Source: a bacterium (GTDB lineage Bacteria; Bdellovibrionota; Bdellovibrionia; Bdellovibrionales; Bdellovibrionaceae). Taken from it: a stretch of 64,000 nt of DNA. The position numbers were made by a program, and so were the translations under genes. Shown here piece by piece: positions 47,260 through 56,698 of this stretch (the first letter of the stretch is position 1; each line of letters opens with the position of its first letter). Location: positions 41,583 to 105,582 of the forward strand of contig JAIELP010000011.1 in NCBI GenBank assembly GCA_019752925.1, in the 5' to 3' direction. The notes beneath the pieces were generated by a model. That model ran no database searches and was not told where the DNA came from. It worked only from the letters and a program-made list of their open reading frames with translations.

Positions 47260-48012
47260 TTAAACGGATGGGCAAACAAGTCGAGCGATTTGATTCAGAC
47301 TTCCTACTTCAACTATAATTTCTCTAAAGCCATCTAAATATTCCTGATAAGTAACAAAACCTCCCTGTTCAATTTTATATTTGGTTTCAGGGTTAAATAG
47401 TAATTTGCCTAGCGGGCTGTCTTGTTTGATACTCATAACATTTCCTAAAGATTTCCCCTGCTTACCTACTGCTTCAAAAACTATTCTCCACTCTTCTTGC
47501 ACAGCATAGGCTTTACGTTTAATTTCAGAACATTGAATTGATTTTCTATTTTGTTCTTCTAAGTTGAATTTGTGAATTTCGTGCGGATCCAAATACCTCA
47601 CACCTCCAAAAGCTAGTTTGCGAATCAATAAAGTGTCTAGCGGGTATTGTATTAAAAGCTTTTCATGTATTTTCTTGTAGAGCTGCTCAGAAGAATCAAC
47701 TTCGACCCAAAAATTACTAGCTTTCCAGGCCATTGATTTTGAAAAGCAAGAAATATACTTTGGAACGAAAGATTTACTAGTTGAAGCCCCTTCCGAAGAA
47801 GTATAGCCAGCACGGGTTCTTTCGTACGCATCGCCAGTTGATGTATCGCCCGTACTCTCTAGCACTTCATAAAAAAACGAAGTTCGTAGAATAACTCTAC
47901 CACCAAGAAAGTCATTTGCGGCTTCTTTTGAGTCAAAATATTTATAAACCTTGTCGCTCATATAATGTCCAATCACTTTATAATCCAAGCTCAAGACTTC
48001 TGAGTAGTTCAC
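47260..48012 (-). CDS. DUF2971-like hypothetical protein
   Basis: VYKYFDSKEAANDFLGGRVILRTSFFYE and QEEWRIVFE; weak family recall. Confidence 0.5.
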   Translation of the reverse strand: MNYSEVLSLDYKVIGHYMSDKVYKYFDSKEAANDFLGGRVILRTSFFYEVLESTGDTSTGDAYERTRAGYTSSEGASTSKSFVPKYISCFSKSMAWKASNFWVEVDSSEQLYKKIHEKLLIQYPLDTLLIRKLAFGGVRYLDPHEIHKFNLEEQNRKSIQCSEIKRKAYAVQEEWRIVFEAVGKQGKSLGNVMSIKQDSPLGKLLFNPETKYKIEQGGFVTYQEYLDGFREIIVEVGSLNQIARLVCPSV

Positions 48013-48045
48013 TAGGAAAATTATCGAAATTTTTTTAGTATTGAA

Positions 48046-48162
48046 TTTGGTGCCCTTAACATAACCGAATATCGAAACGCAATTCTAGAGATGTGCTGTT
48101 AAGTTTTCTTTAAGAAAAAATTGAGACCCCTGACCTACCCGCTTCTCGAACTAAATCACTTT
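48046..48162 (+). repeat. Dispersed repeat R3
   Basis: tttggtgcccttaacataaccgaatatcgaaacgcaattctagagatgtg...cccgcttctcgaactaaatc. Confidence 0.7.
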
Positions 48163-48292
48163 AGTTTTGGTAAATATTTCAAAATTATACTAGCAACTCA
48201 CTCTGCACAATTAAAATAAAATTCTTGCGAATTTTATTCCATTTTCATTCTAATTCATTTATATCATGCTGATTGAAAAAGGATTGGTTCTT

Positions 48293-49261
48293 ATGAAAAT
48301 AATGTTTGTCTTCATTAGTATTTTAGTTACCTCGCTCTTTCTTCAAGCTCAACAAACCCATTTGGATTTGATTTTAAAAGTTCCTGGTGTTATTTCTGCG
48401 GAAAAGTATGTACCTGAAAATTTCGAAAGTTTTCCTGCAGAAGCCGTTTCTGGATTAACCAAAGAAGCTTATCTTAATCATGTAGAATTACTTAAGAACT
48501 CTTCTTATGAATTTTACAGCATCATTTATATAAGCGACACTTTTAAAGTCAAAGGATTCATAGGAGTTCCGCGAAATTTATCAGCAGAACAAAAACTGCC
48601 GGCCATGGTCTTCAATCGCGGCGGCAATAGAGAATTCGGTCGCGTCCTGCCCGGTATTTTGTTGCGAGATACTCGCCTTTTCACAAACAGTGGAGATTAT
48701 TTATTCTTTACGACTCAATACCGAAGCGTCGCGGGCGGCGAAGGCAAGGATGAGTTTGGAGGAGCCGAAGTACAAGACGTTGTTAGCCTTCTAAAAATTG
48801 CCAAACAATTTACTTTAACAGATACGAAAAATATTTTTCTAGGTGGTTGGTCTCGAGGAGCCATGATGACTTACCTTACACTAAAAAAACAAGTAACTGT
48901 AAATGCAGCAATTTTAGTTGCTGGCCCGACAGATTTAATTTTGTCTGAAAAAGAGCGTCCAGAAATGGCTGAGGTTCACAATGCATTGATCCCAGATATT
49001 CAAAACAATCGCAAAGCAGTTTTAAAGGAAAGGTCCGCAAACGAGTGGGCGGATCAACTTAATGTGCCAATGCTAATAATTCATGGCACAAAAGATGTAA
49101 GAGTTTCTTTCCATCACGCAGAGCTCATCACCGAAAATTTAAAGCGTTTTAATAAAAATTTTGAATTGCTCGTGTATCCAAATGAAGATCATGGATTAAT
49201 CAATGTGCGACCTGATTTAAAAGCCCGCGTTAGTGAGTTTTTAAATAAATATAAAAAATAG
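48293..49261 (+). CDS. Exported prolyl-oligopeptidase-like alpha/beta hydrolase
   Basis: Signal peptide MKIMFVFISILVTSLFLQAQ; FLGGWSRGAMMTYL (GxSxG), MLIIHGTKDVRVSF, NEDHGL. Confidence 0.85.
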   Translation: MKIMFVFISILVTSLFLQAQQTHLDLILKVPGVISAEKYVPENFESFPAEAVSGLTKEAYLNHVELLKNSSYEFYSIIYISDTFKVKGFIGVPRNLSAEQKLPAMVFNRGGNREFGRVLPGILLRDTRLFTNSGDYLFFTTQYRSVAGGEGKDEFGGAEVQDVVSLLKIAKQFTLTDTKNIFLGGWSRGAMMTYLTLKKQVTVNAAILVAGPTDLILSEKERPEMAEVHNALIPDIQNNRKAVLKERSANEWADQLNVPMLIIHGTKDVRVSFHHAELITENLKRFNKNFELLVYPNEDHGLINVRPDLKARVSEFLNKYKK

Positions 49262-49303
49262 GTTTAAGTCAGAAGCGTACGTTTTCGAAAAAGGTACGGC
49301 GTA

Positions 49304-49324
49304 CATTTGACATTTGACATTTGA
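49304..49324. repeat. Three perfect tandem copies of catttga beside tRNA-Leu 3' end
   Basis: Direct reading catttga x3. Confidence 0.8.
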
Positions 49325-49329
49325 AGTTT

Positions 49330-49421
49330 TGGTGCCCTGGGCCGGACTTGAACCGGCACGCCCGTGTTAACGAAGCTCAGGATTTTAAGTCCTGTGCGTC
49401 TACCAGTTTCGCCACCAGGGC
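49330..49421 (-). tRNA. tRNA-Leu (UAA)
   Basis: GCCCTGGTGGCGAAACTGGTAGACGCACAGGACTTAAAATCCTGAGCTTCGTTAACACGGGCGTGCCGGTTCAAGTCCGGCCCAGGGCACCA. Confidence 0.95.
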
Positions 49422-49546
49422 ACGTAAGTACTGATGTACTGGAAGAAGTAAGAAATTAATCTTTTGAGAATTAATTGTCACTAATTAATTTTGTGCAGAG
49501 GTCTTTCGATTGACAGTCTAGACTTATCATTTAATTCTACGTAACT

Positions 49547-50236
49547 GTGCTACAAGTGAACAAATTCGATCTTAAATCACTACTAAATCCCTCTGTTTTG
49601 CTGATTTTTTCAGCTATACTTTTCTCAACCCTAACGGATCAGTTTTTAACCAAGCAAGTTGAAGATATTATCAGCTCAAAAGATGGGCTCTCAAACATGA
49701 TATGGGTTTGGGGCGGACTCTCAGTTTTAAGTGCTATTATGTTTCCTTTATTAATTTCTTTTCTGTGCGCTTATTGCCTCGTCATAACTAACAAAGAGTT
49801 AAGCGATTTTTTCAGCGACAACTTTGAATTGGGCCTTGTTGAAACCTTGAGAGCCTGGGGTAAAACTTTTTTATGGTCGTTTGTGTTTTTTATTCCGGGA
49901 GTTGTTAAATATATCAACTACATTTTAACTCCATTTGTTGTGATGTTTTCAAAAAAATACCAACGTGGCGAGGTTGATGCTTTAGAGTACTCAACTCAAA
50001 TTTCAAAAAAATTCTGGTGGAGCATTAAAATGTGGCTCGGTGTGTTTTATGTGATCGTACCGGTTTTGCTCTATGCCCTGCTGGATGAGTACCGTATGTT
50101 CTCAACCCACCCCGTTTCAGCCACTGCGGTTGTTGGACTTGAAACAATTTTAGAAATTATGTTTCATTTTTTAATTTTAAAGTTATTTATTAAATTCTTA
50201 AACGATAGCGAGGTAGAAAATGGCTCTCATGTTTAA
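49547..50236 (+). CDS. Hypothetical membrane protein
   Basis: Several hydrophobic helices; overlaps next ORF. Confidence 0.5.
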   Translation: MLQVNKFDLKSLLNPSVLLIFSAILFSTLTDQFLTKQVEDIISSKDGLSNMIWVWGGLSVLSAIMFPLLISFLCAYCLVITNKELSDFFSDNFELGLVETLRAWGKTFLWSFVFFIPGVVKYINYILTPFVVMFSKKYQRGEVDALEYSTQISKKFWWSIKMWLGVFYVIVPVLLYALLDEYRMFSTHPVSATAVVGLETILEIMFHFLILKLFIKFLNDSEVENGSHV

Positions 50237-51269
50237 CTGGAAAAATATTAAAGAACGTGATCACGGCTTAACTTTTGATGACGTTTTAATTATTCCCAAA
50301 AAATCGGAAGTAAAATCACGCCGCGACCCTTCTTTAAAGTCACGCATCACCAAAACTAAATTTTTAGAAACTCCGATTATTTCGGCCAACATGGATACCG
50401 TAACTGAATCTAAAATGGCCATAGCTATGCATCAAATGGGTGGTCTTGGTATTTTACACAGATTTATGAATACCGAACAGCAAGTTGCTGAGGTTATGGC
50501 CTGTAAAGCGGCCGGTGCGCAGATTATTTCAGCTAGCATAGGTGTTAATGGTGATTACAAAGAGCGCGCAGAAGCATTAGTAAAAGCTGGTGTAAACTTA
50601 ATGACCATCGACATAGCTCACGGACACTCAGTATTAATGATGGATACGTTGAAATGGTTAAAAGACAAATTCTCGGGCTTAGAAGTTATCGCTGGTAACT
50701 TAGCAACTCCGGATGCAGCTGTTGATTTAATAGAAGCCGGTGCTGATGCTATTAAAGTTGGTATTGGCCCTGGTTCGATGTGTACAACTCGTATAATTAC
50801 CGGCGCTGGCGTTCCGCAGTTAACCGCTGTTGCACTATGTGCTGAAGCTGCTGAGTCTTACGGTGTTCCGGTTATTGCAGATGGTGGTATTAGAACTTCT
50901 GGAGATATGGTTAAAGCTTTCGCTGCCGGTGCTGATGTTATTATGTTAGGAAGTATGCTTTCTGGAACCATCGAAACTCCGGGAGATATCGTTAACGGTA
51001 AAAAACAGTACCGTGGTATGGCTTCTAAAAAAGCGCAAATTTCTTGGCGCGGTGATATGCCACAAGGAATGGCTCCGGAAGGCGAATCAACTTTTGTTAC
51101 AATCAAAGGTCACGTGTCGGATGTTATTCATGAACTTTCGGGTGGTATTCGCTCCGGCATGAGTTATGTTAACGCCACAACAATTATGGAAATCCGCCAG
51201 AAGGCTTCATTTATGGAAATGTCTTCAAACGGTATTTCTGAATCCCGCGCTCACGGTGTTCGTACTTAG
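50220..51269 (+). CDS. IMP dehydrogenase / GMP reductase family, lacking CBS domains
   Basis: [73 protein letters not shown]; 349 aa. Confidence 0.9.
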   Translation: MALMFNWKNIKERDHGLTFDDVLIIPKKSEVKSRRDPSLKSRITKTKFLETPIISANMDTVTESKMAIAMHQMGGLGILHRFMNTEQQVAEVMACKAAGAQIISASIGVNGDYKERAEALVKAGVNLMTIDIAHGHSVLMMDTLKWLKDKFSGLEVIAGNLATPDAAVDLIEAGADAIKVGIGPGSMCTTRIITGAGVPQLTAVALCAEAAESYGVPVIADGGIRTSGDMVKAFAAGADVIMLGSMLSGTIETPGDIVNGKKQYRGMASKKAQISWRGDMPQGMAPEGESTFVTIKGHVSDVIHELSGGIRSGMSYVNATTIMEIRQKASFMEMSSNGISESRAHGVRT

Positions 51270-51282
51270 TTAGGAAATAAAT

Positions 51283-52092
51283 TTGGATTTTGATAACAGA
51301 CCCATAGGCGTATTTGATTCTGGTATCGGTGGCATCACCGTACTTCGTGAGTTGGCGAAAGCTTTTCCTCATGAAAGTTTCATTTACTTAGGCGACACCG
51401 CTCGCTTGCCTTATGGTTCAAAATCCGGCGATACAGTTAGACAGTACTCTGTACAGAATATGAAATTTTTGGTTTCAAAAAATGTAAAGGCTATTGTTGT
51501 GGCTTGTAATACAGCTTCAACTCAGGTGTTAGAAAATAGCTTTGAAGGACGTCCAGTTTACAATGTTATTGATCCGGGAGCCGCCCTAGCCTGTGCTACG
51601 ACTAAAAACAAAAAGATCGCAGTACTGGCAACCAGAGCTACAATTTCAAACGGCGCCTACACTAAAAAAATTAATAAAATTATGCCGGATGCACAGGTTC
51701 TAACTCAGGCCTGCCCGTTGTTTGTTCCATTAGCCGAAGAGGCTTGGTACGAGGATCCTGTTACAAATTTAATAGCCTTTCGTTACCTGAACCACCTTAA
51801 AGCTGCCGAGGTAGATACTGTGGTTTTAGGCTGCACCCACTACCCTTTATTGAAAAATGCTATTCGTAAAATTTTCGGTAATTACGTGGAGTTAGTAGAT
51901 TCTGGTGAAGCTATTTCTAAAGAATTAACTCAGGATTTTGACGGCCAGTTACTAAAAAGAGCACAGCAAAATAAGAGTTTTTTAACCATTTGCCTCACCG
52001 ACGCCAGCGAGCATTTTGAAAATCTTTCGAACGAACTGCTTTGCTCGGTTATGAATACCCAGATTCAATTTGAAACTGTTTCCGTCATTTGA
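51283..52092 (+). CDS. murI: Glutamate racemase (TTG start)
   Basis: IGVFDSGIGGITVLRELAKAFP, VACNTAST, VLGCTHYPLL. Confidence 0.93.
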   Translation: MDFDNRPIGVFDSGIGGITVLRELAKAFPHESFIYLGDTARLPYGSKSGDTVRQYSVQNMKFLVSKNVKAIVVACNTASTQVLENSFEGRPVYNVIDPGAALACATTKNKKIAVLATRATISNGAYTKKINKIMPDAQVLTQACPLFVPLAEEAWYEDPVTNLIAFRYLNHLKAAEVDTVVLGCTHYPLLKNAIRKIFGNYVELVDSGEAISKELTQDFDGQLLKRAQQNKSFLTICLTDASEHFENLSNELLCSVMNTQIQFETVSVI

Positions 52093-52213
52093 CCAAAAGT
52101 TTTACAAAGCCACTTTAGCCCATCTCCAACCATTAGCTTTTAACCCCTCATTTAGCCTATATTCTCGCCGTTTTTAAGGCATTGATTGTGCTCTAATTCA
52201 AGCCGAGGTCTGG

Positions 52214-53827
52214 ATGCGGAATATGCTGGTATCAAAAGTACGTCAATTTGTTGTTTACCTGGGAGCCCTGTTTTTAGTGGCTAACTTTGGCTGCGGACCT
52301 AAAGGGAAACCCCTGCAAGCCAATGCCCCGGCTGAACCAGAAAAAGAGATCAAATACGAGAGCGAAGCTAAACCCACAGTTGTGATTCCACCTCCTCAAA
52401 ATAATGTCCAATACCAGGCACCACCAACGATCATTACAAATACTTCTAATAGCGCAAAACCTATTGAAATTATTTTGGGCTCAGTGGAAATTCATAATGC
52501 AAAAATCAGCTACACATCGGTTGATAGAAAAATGAAAATTACCGGTAATATAGCTATGCTTAACGACAACAAAGAAAAAATGGCTGAAAAGACATTTTCT
52601 TTAACTGGCACTCACACTCAAGAAGAAAGCAATATTACATTACACGATGAAATTGAATCTTCAGGCGATAAAAAAATAGCAGTAAAAGCAATAGCTCATT
52701 GCTTGGCTGTTACAGCCCGAAACAACATTGACTGCAGTCAGGTTGTGATCGACGTTTACATTTTATTTAATAATAAATACTACACAGAACAACTTGAAAT
52801 AAAAAGATCTCAACCGTCCACACCGCCGGCTATACCTGAAGATCCAAAACCACCGGTTACACCTCCTATACAACACGAAGACGAAGACCAGTCAGAGACA
52901 CAACAATCTGAAGATGGCGACGATTCAATCGATGGACGATATCAAGGTGGCGCAGCCACTGTAGACTTGCCTGTATTATTTAATGTAACAGCGCCTGTAC
53001 CAGCTCCTGGACAACCACCTGCAACACCAGCTTCTAACGACAGCTCTCAAGCGCCAACCACTCCTAACTCGGGTGATAACACTCAGGCTCCCGTGCCACC
53101 AACTGCACCAGCCAAGCCACCACAGGATCGCCCGCTGAATCCTGATTTACAGCAAACTCAAAACGGAGAGGTTCGCCCGATTAATCAAGCTATTGGTTTT
53201 CCTGACGCTGGTTCACTAAGAAACGCCACTTCAGTTTTAACCCGCCAGGAAGCTCTGAACAAAAAAGCTTTCTTTGAAGTCGTGTCTCCAGACCGAAAAA
53301 AACATTTTGCCACTTACGAAATGGCTGAAATTATCACACGCATCGGTGAACAATTAAACCGTCAATACACTAAAAAACTTTATGTTTCTAATATTTCAGC
53401 TATTAACGGTGGAAAGCTTAACCCGCATGCTAGTCATCAAAACGGTTTAGATGTGGATTTGGGCTACCCGAGCGATATGCCTAATCTTAAATTCCCTCTT
53501 GTTGTGCGTATGTCCACTGGGGAATTCTTTACGAAAAACTATTCCACTGAAAAAACATATAATTTGTTTAAGTACATCTTCTCACAAAATGATATAGTTG
53601 TAGACCGTATTTTTATTGATGCAAAAATCAAAAAAGAACTGTGCGATTTTGCTGTAGCTAAAAACGAATTCCAAAATGAAGCAAAAGATGTGGTGCGAAC
53701 TATGTTTGAAAACTTACAACACGTCAAAGGACACGGTGATCATTTCCATTTAAGAATTAAATGTTCTAAATATGATCCAGGTTGCCGCTCTCGAATTTAT
53801 CGCAAAATGGAAACTTGCGGCAAATAA
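52214..53827 (+). CDS. Lipoprotein murein endopeptidase (MepA/M74-like) with Pro-rich linker
   Basis: Lipobox-like LVANFGCGPK; PHASHQNGLDVDLGYPSDMP, VKGHGDHFHLRIKC. Confidence 0.85.
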   Translation: MRNMLVSKVRQFVVYLGALFLVANFGCGPKGKPLQANAPAEPEKEIKYESEAKPTVVIPPPQNNVQYQAPPTIITNTSNSAKPIEIILGSVEIHNAKISYTSVDRKMKITGNIAMLNDNKEKMAEKTFSLTGTHTQEESNITLHDEIESSGDKKIAVKAIAHCLAVTARNNIDCSQVVIDVYILFNNKYYTEQLEIKRSQPSTPPAIPEDPKPPVTPPIQHEDEDQSETQQSEDGDDSIDGRYQGGAATVDLPVLFNVTAPVPAPGQPPATPASNDSSQAPTTPNSGDNTQAPVPPTAPAKPPQDRPLNPDLQQTQNGEVRPINQAIGFPDAGSLRNATSVLTRQEALNKKAFFEVVSPDRKKHFATYEMAEIITRIGEQLNRQYTKKLYVSNISAINGGKLNPHASHQNGLDVDLGYPSDMPNLKFPLVVRMSTGEFFTKNYSTEKTYNLFKYIFSQNDIVVDRIFIDAKIKKELCDFAVAKNEFQNEAKDVVRTMFENLQHVKGHGDHFHLRIKCSKYDPGCRSRIYRKMETCGK

Positions 53828-53840
53828 TTATAAGCCGTTA

Positions 53841-55031
53841 TTAAATGAAAATTTCTATAGCTTCGTCGCGCAGATTATAGTTTGAAGCCATCACTGAACC
53901 ATAGGCACCCACATCACACAAAGCTACAAATTCTTCCTCGTGAATCGGAGTTAAACTTCTTTGCTCAGCCAGCACATCCGTAGATTCACAAATCGGCCCC
54001 ACTATGTCGTAATCTTGCTTAGCACCTGCCAATAATTTTAAAGGCAGTATTTCGTGGTAAGCATCATACAAAGCGGGACGCATTAAGTGAGTCATCCCCA
54101 CATCAAGAACCAAAAACTTTTTAAGCGGAGTTTCTTTAATAATTTCCACACGTGAAAGCATAACTCCCGAGCGCGCCACCAGAAAACGACCAATCTCAAG
54201 TAAATAAGTAGCCTCAAATCCGGCTAGTTCTTTTTCAAAAACGGCTTCGAGTTGCTTCCAGCGTTTTTCATCTTCGGCCGAGTCTGCATCTTTATAATCT
54301 ATACCTATGCCTCCGCCTAAATCGAAGCGATCTAACTCAGGACATTTACTTTTTGCTTTTAGGTAAAAAGGTTTCATAACTCCTAAAGCTTTTTCAAAAA
54401 CATTAACATTCATGATTTGTGAGCCTAAATGAAAACTTAAAGCCTTTAAATTTACAGATTTATTTTCCGAAATAATTTGAATAGCAATTAAAGCCGATTC
54501 AAAATCCAAACCGAACTTAGAATCTTTTAAAGCTGTTGAAATAGATTTATGAGTCTCAGCATCGATTTCAGGATTAATTCTTAACCCGACATTCACCGTT
54601 TTACCGGTTTGCTGACTGATTAAAACAATTTTATTTAATTCCGAAATACTTTCGATATTAATTTGGTAAATATCGCGCTCAATAGCCCAAAGAAGTTCTT
54701 CTTTTGATTTACCTACACCTGAAAAAATAATGTCTTGGGCCGTAAACCCAGCCTCTAATGCACGTTTTATTTCACCTACTGATACAACATCGGCTCCGCA
54801 GTTCATACTTTTAATAAGTCTTAAAATATCTAAATGAAAGTTGGCTTTTACTGCATAGTGAAGTTTACCTAGGCGCTTCCAGCTTTGAATCCACTCTATG
54901 CGCTCTTTTATAATATCTAAATCGTAAACGATTACTGGTTGCTTGTAGTTTTTAACAAACGCCAATAGCGGCTGCTGTTTTAAGCCGAAGCAAAGTTCCT
55001 GATTTTTATAAGATAAAAGCTTGCGTGACAT
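53841..55031 (-). CDS. lysA: Diaminopimelate decarboxylase
   Basis: YAVKANFHLDILR, FHLGSQIMN, FDLGGGIGIDY, ICESTDVLA, CDVGAYGSVMASNYN. Confidence 0.93.
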   Translation of the reverse strand: MSRKLLSYKNQELCFGLKQQPLLAFVKNYKQPVIVYDLDIIKERIEWIQSWKRLGKLHYAVKANFHLDILRLIKSMNCGADVVSVGEIKRALEAGFTAQDIIFSGVGKSKEELLWAIERDIYQINIESISELNKIVLISQQTGKTVNVGLRINPEIDAETHKSISTALKDSKFGLDFESALIAIQIISENKSVNLKALSFHLGSQIMNVNVFEKALGVMKPFYLKAKSKCPELDRFDLGGGIGIDYKDADSAEDEKRWKQLEAVFEKELAGFEATYLLEIGRFLVARSGVMLSRVEIIKETPLKKFLVLDVGMTHLMRPALYDAYHEILPLKLLAGAKQDYDIVGPICESTDVLAEQRSLTPIHEEEFVALCDVGAYGSVMASNYNLRDEAIEIFI

Positions 55032-55060
55032 TCCTGCTATTTTGCACGAATATACCCCAT

Positions 55061-55735
55061 ATGGAAATATTCAAATTCGGTGAAACCAAATTAAATTTAC
55101 CAATTCATGCTTACCGCTTTAAAGCAGCAATAAATCCGGCCAAAAAAGCCCATGTTTTAATCATCGGCGGCGTCCATGGCGATGAACCTGAAGGCGTTGT
55201 TGGAGCCCGCGGTCTTTTAGAGGTATTTCGCCAAAACTATAGCCTCGATTTAAATGTGGTTATTGTTCCTGAATTAAACCCTGAAGGCGTACTATTAAAA
55301 ACTCGCGGAAATTCTAATAAGGTCGACTTAAACCGCAACTTACCAACTCAAGATTGGACTAACGTTGCCGCCACTGAAAGATATTATCCGGGCCCTAGCG
55401 CTCTGAGCGAAAAAGAAAATCAGGCCTTAGTAACTTGGCTTAAAGAAAACAAAACCGATTTTATTATTTCTCTTCACTCATGGAAACCCATGCTCAACAC
55501 CAACGGCGATGTTCCTGAAGCTAAAATTATTGCTCAACACACAGGTTATGTCATTGAGCCCGATATCGGTTACCCAACTCCCGGCTCATTAGGCACTTAT
55601 GCTGGCCATGAAAATGGCATGCCCACTTTAACTTATGAAATCGAACGCGACATTAAGTTTGATCAAATTATTAAAATACATGTTCCTGCTATTATTGAAG
55701 GTTTAAAAGAAACCGCAAGAATCAGAAACAAATAG
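55061..55735 (+). CDS. M14-family (MpaA-like) murein peptide amidase
   Basis: IGGVHGDEPEG, NPEGV, RGNSNKVDLNRNLP, ISLHSW, LTYEIE. Start at 55061 preferred over 55025. Confidence 0.85.
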   Translation: MEIFKFGETKLNLPIHAYRFKAAINPAKKAHVLIIGGVHGDEPEGVVGARGLLEVFRQNYSLDLNVVIVPELNPEGVLLKTRGNSNKVDLNRNLPTQDWTNVAATERYYPGPSALSEKENQALVTWLKENKTDFIISLHSWKPMLNTNGDVPEAKIIAQHTGYVIEPDIGYPTPGSLGTYAGHENGMPTLTYEIERDIKFDQIIKIHVPAIIEGLKETARIRNK

Positions 55736-55744
55736 AAAGCATTT

Positions 55745-56557
55745 ATGAAAAACCAAATCTCAGAAATTTTTGAAAACTCATCAGCAGGAAAAGAAATCAC
55801 CGCCAGCGACAAACTAGCTATTGCTGAAGTAATTAATCAACTTGATCACGGAAAAATTCGTGTTTGTGAAAATATCGATAATAAGTGGGTTACACATGAG
55901 TGGGTTAAAAAAGCCATTTTACTATATTTTAAAATTCAAACTAATGTTGTACTTGATACCGAACACTGGAGTTACTTTGATAAAGTTCCGGTCAAAAAAT
56001 GGAAAGGTACAGAAGGTGTACGCGTAGTTCCGCCGGCTGTAGCACGTGTTGGCAGTTTTATTGAAAAAGGCGCCATTTTAATGCCTTCTTACGTCAACAT
56101 CGGCGCTTATGTTGGCGCAGGCACTATGGTTGATACCTGGGCCACAGTGGGTTCATGTGCACAAGTTGGCGCTAACGTTCACCTGTCAGGTGGCGTAGGA
56201 ATTGGCGGTGTACTAGAGCCAGCCCAAGCTCAACCCGTTATTATTGAAGACGATTGTTTCTTAGGAAGTCGTTGTATTGTGGTTGAAGGTGTTCACTTAG
56301 AAAAAGGCGTGGTGCTCGGCGCTGGCGTTACAATTACAGCTTCTACAAAAATTATTGATGTAACAGGATCAACTCCTAAAATTATGAAAGGCCATGTACC
56401 GGCTAATTCAGTTGTTATTCCGGGTGTAGAAAATAAAACTTTTGCAGCGGGAACATTTGGAGTTCCCTGTGCGTTAATTATCGGTCAACGTCAGGAATCA
56501 ACAAATAAAAAAACTTCTTTAAATCAAGCATTACGCGATTACGGAGTAAGCGTTTAA
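55745..56557 (+). CDS. dapD: Tetrahydrodipicolinate N-succinyltransferase
   Basis: VRVVPPAVARVGSFIEKGAILMPSYVNIGAYVGAGTMVDTWATVGSCAQVGANVHLSGGVGIGGVLEP. Confidence 0.95.
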   Translation: MKNQISEIFENSSAGKEITASDKLAIAEVINQLDHGKIRVCENIDNKWVTHEWVKKAILLYFKIQTNVVLDTEHWSYFDKVPVKKWKGTEGVRVVPPAVARVGSFIEKGAILMPSYVNIGAYVGAGTMVDTWATVGSCAQVGANVHLSGGVGIGGVLEPAQAQPVIIEDDCFLGSRCIVVEGVHLEKGVVLGAGVTITASTKIIDVTGSTPKIMKGHVPANSVVIPGVENKTFAAGTFGVPCALIIGQRQESTNKKTSLNQALRDYGVSV

Positions 56558-56698
56558 CCTCAGCGTTTCAAATTAAAAGCTTTTTGTTATGTTATTTTAT
56601 TTTGATTCATTTTATTACATTTAACATCTAAACCTATTAATTTGTGTTTTTTGTTTAAATGAGACGGAACAGAACTTTATCTTGGTCAAATAAACTGA

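Noticed and set aside
45801-48162. Integron attC array (repeats bordering TA and hypothetical cassettes)
   Set aside because: Repeats lack convincing RYYYAAC/GTTRRRY cores and attC-like end-to-end palindromy, and no integron integrase is in the window. Their start reads as coding-derived.
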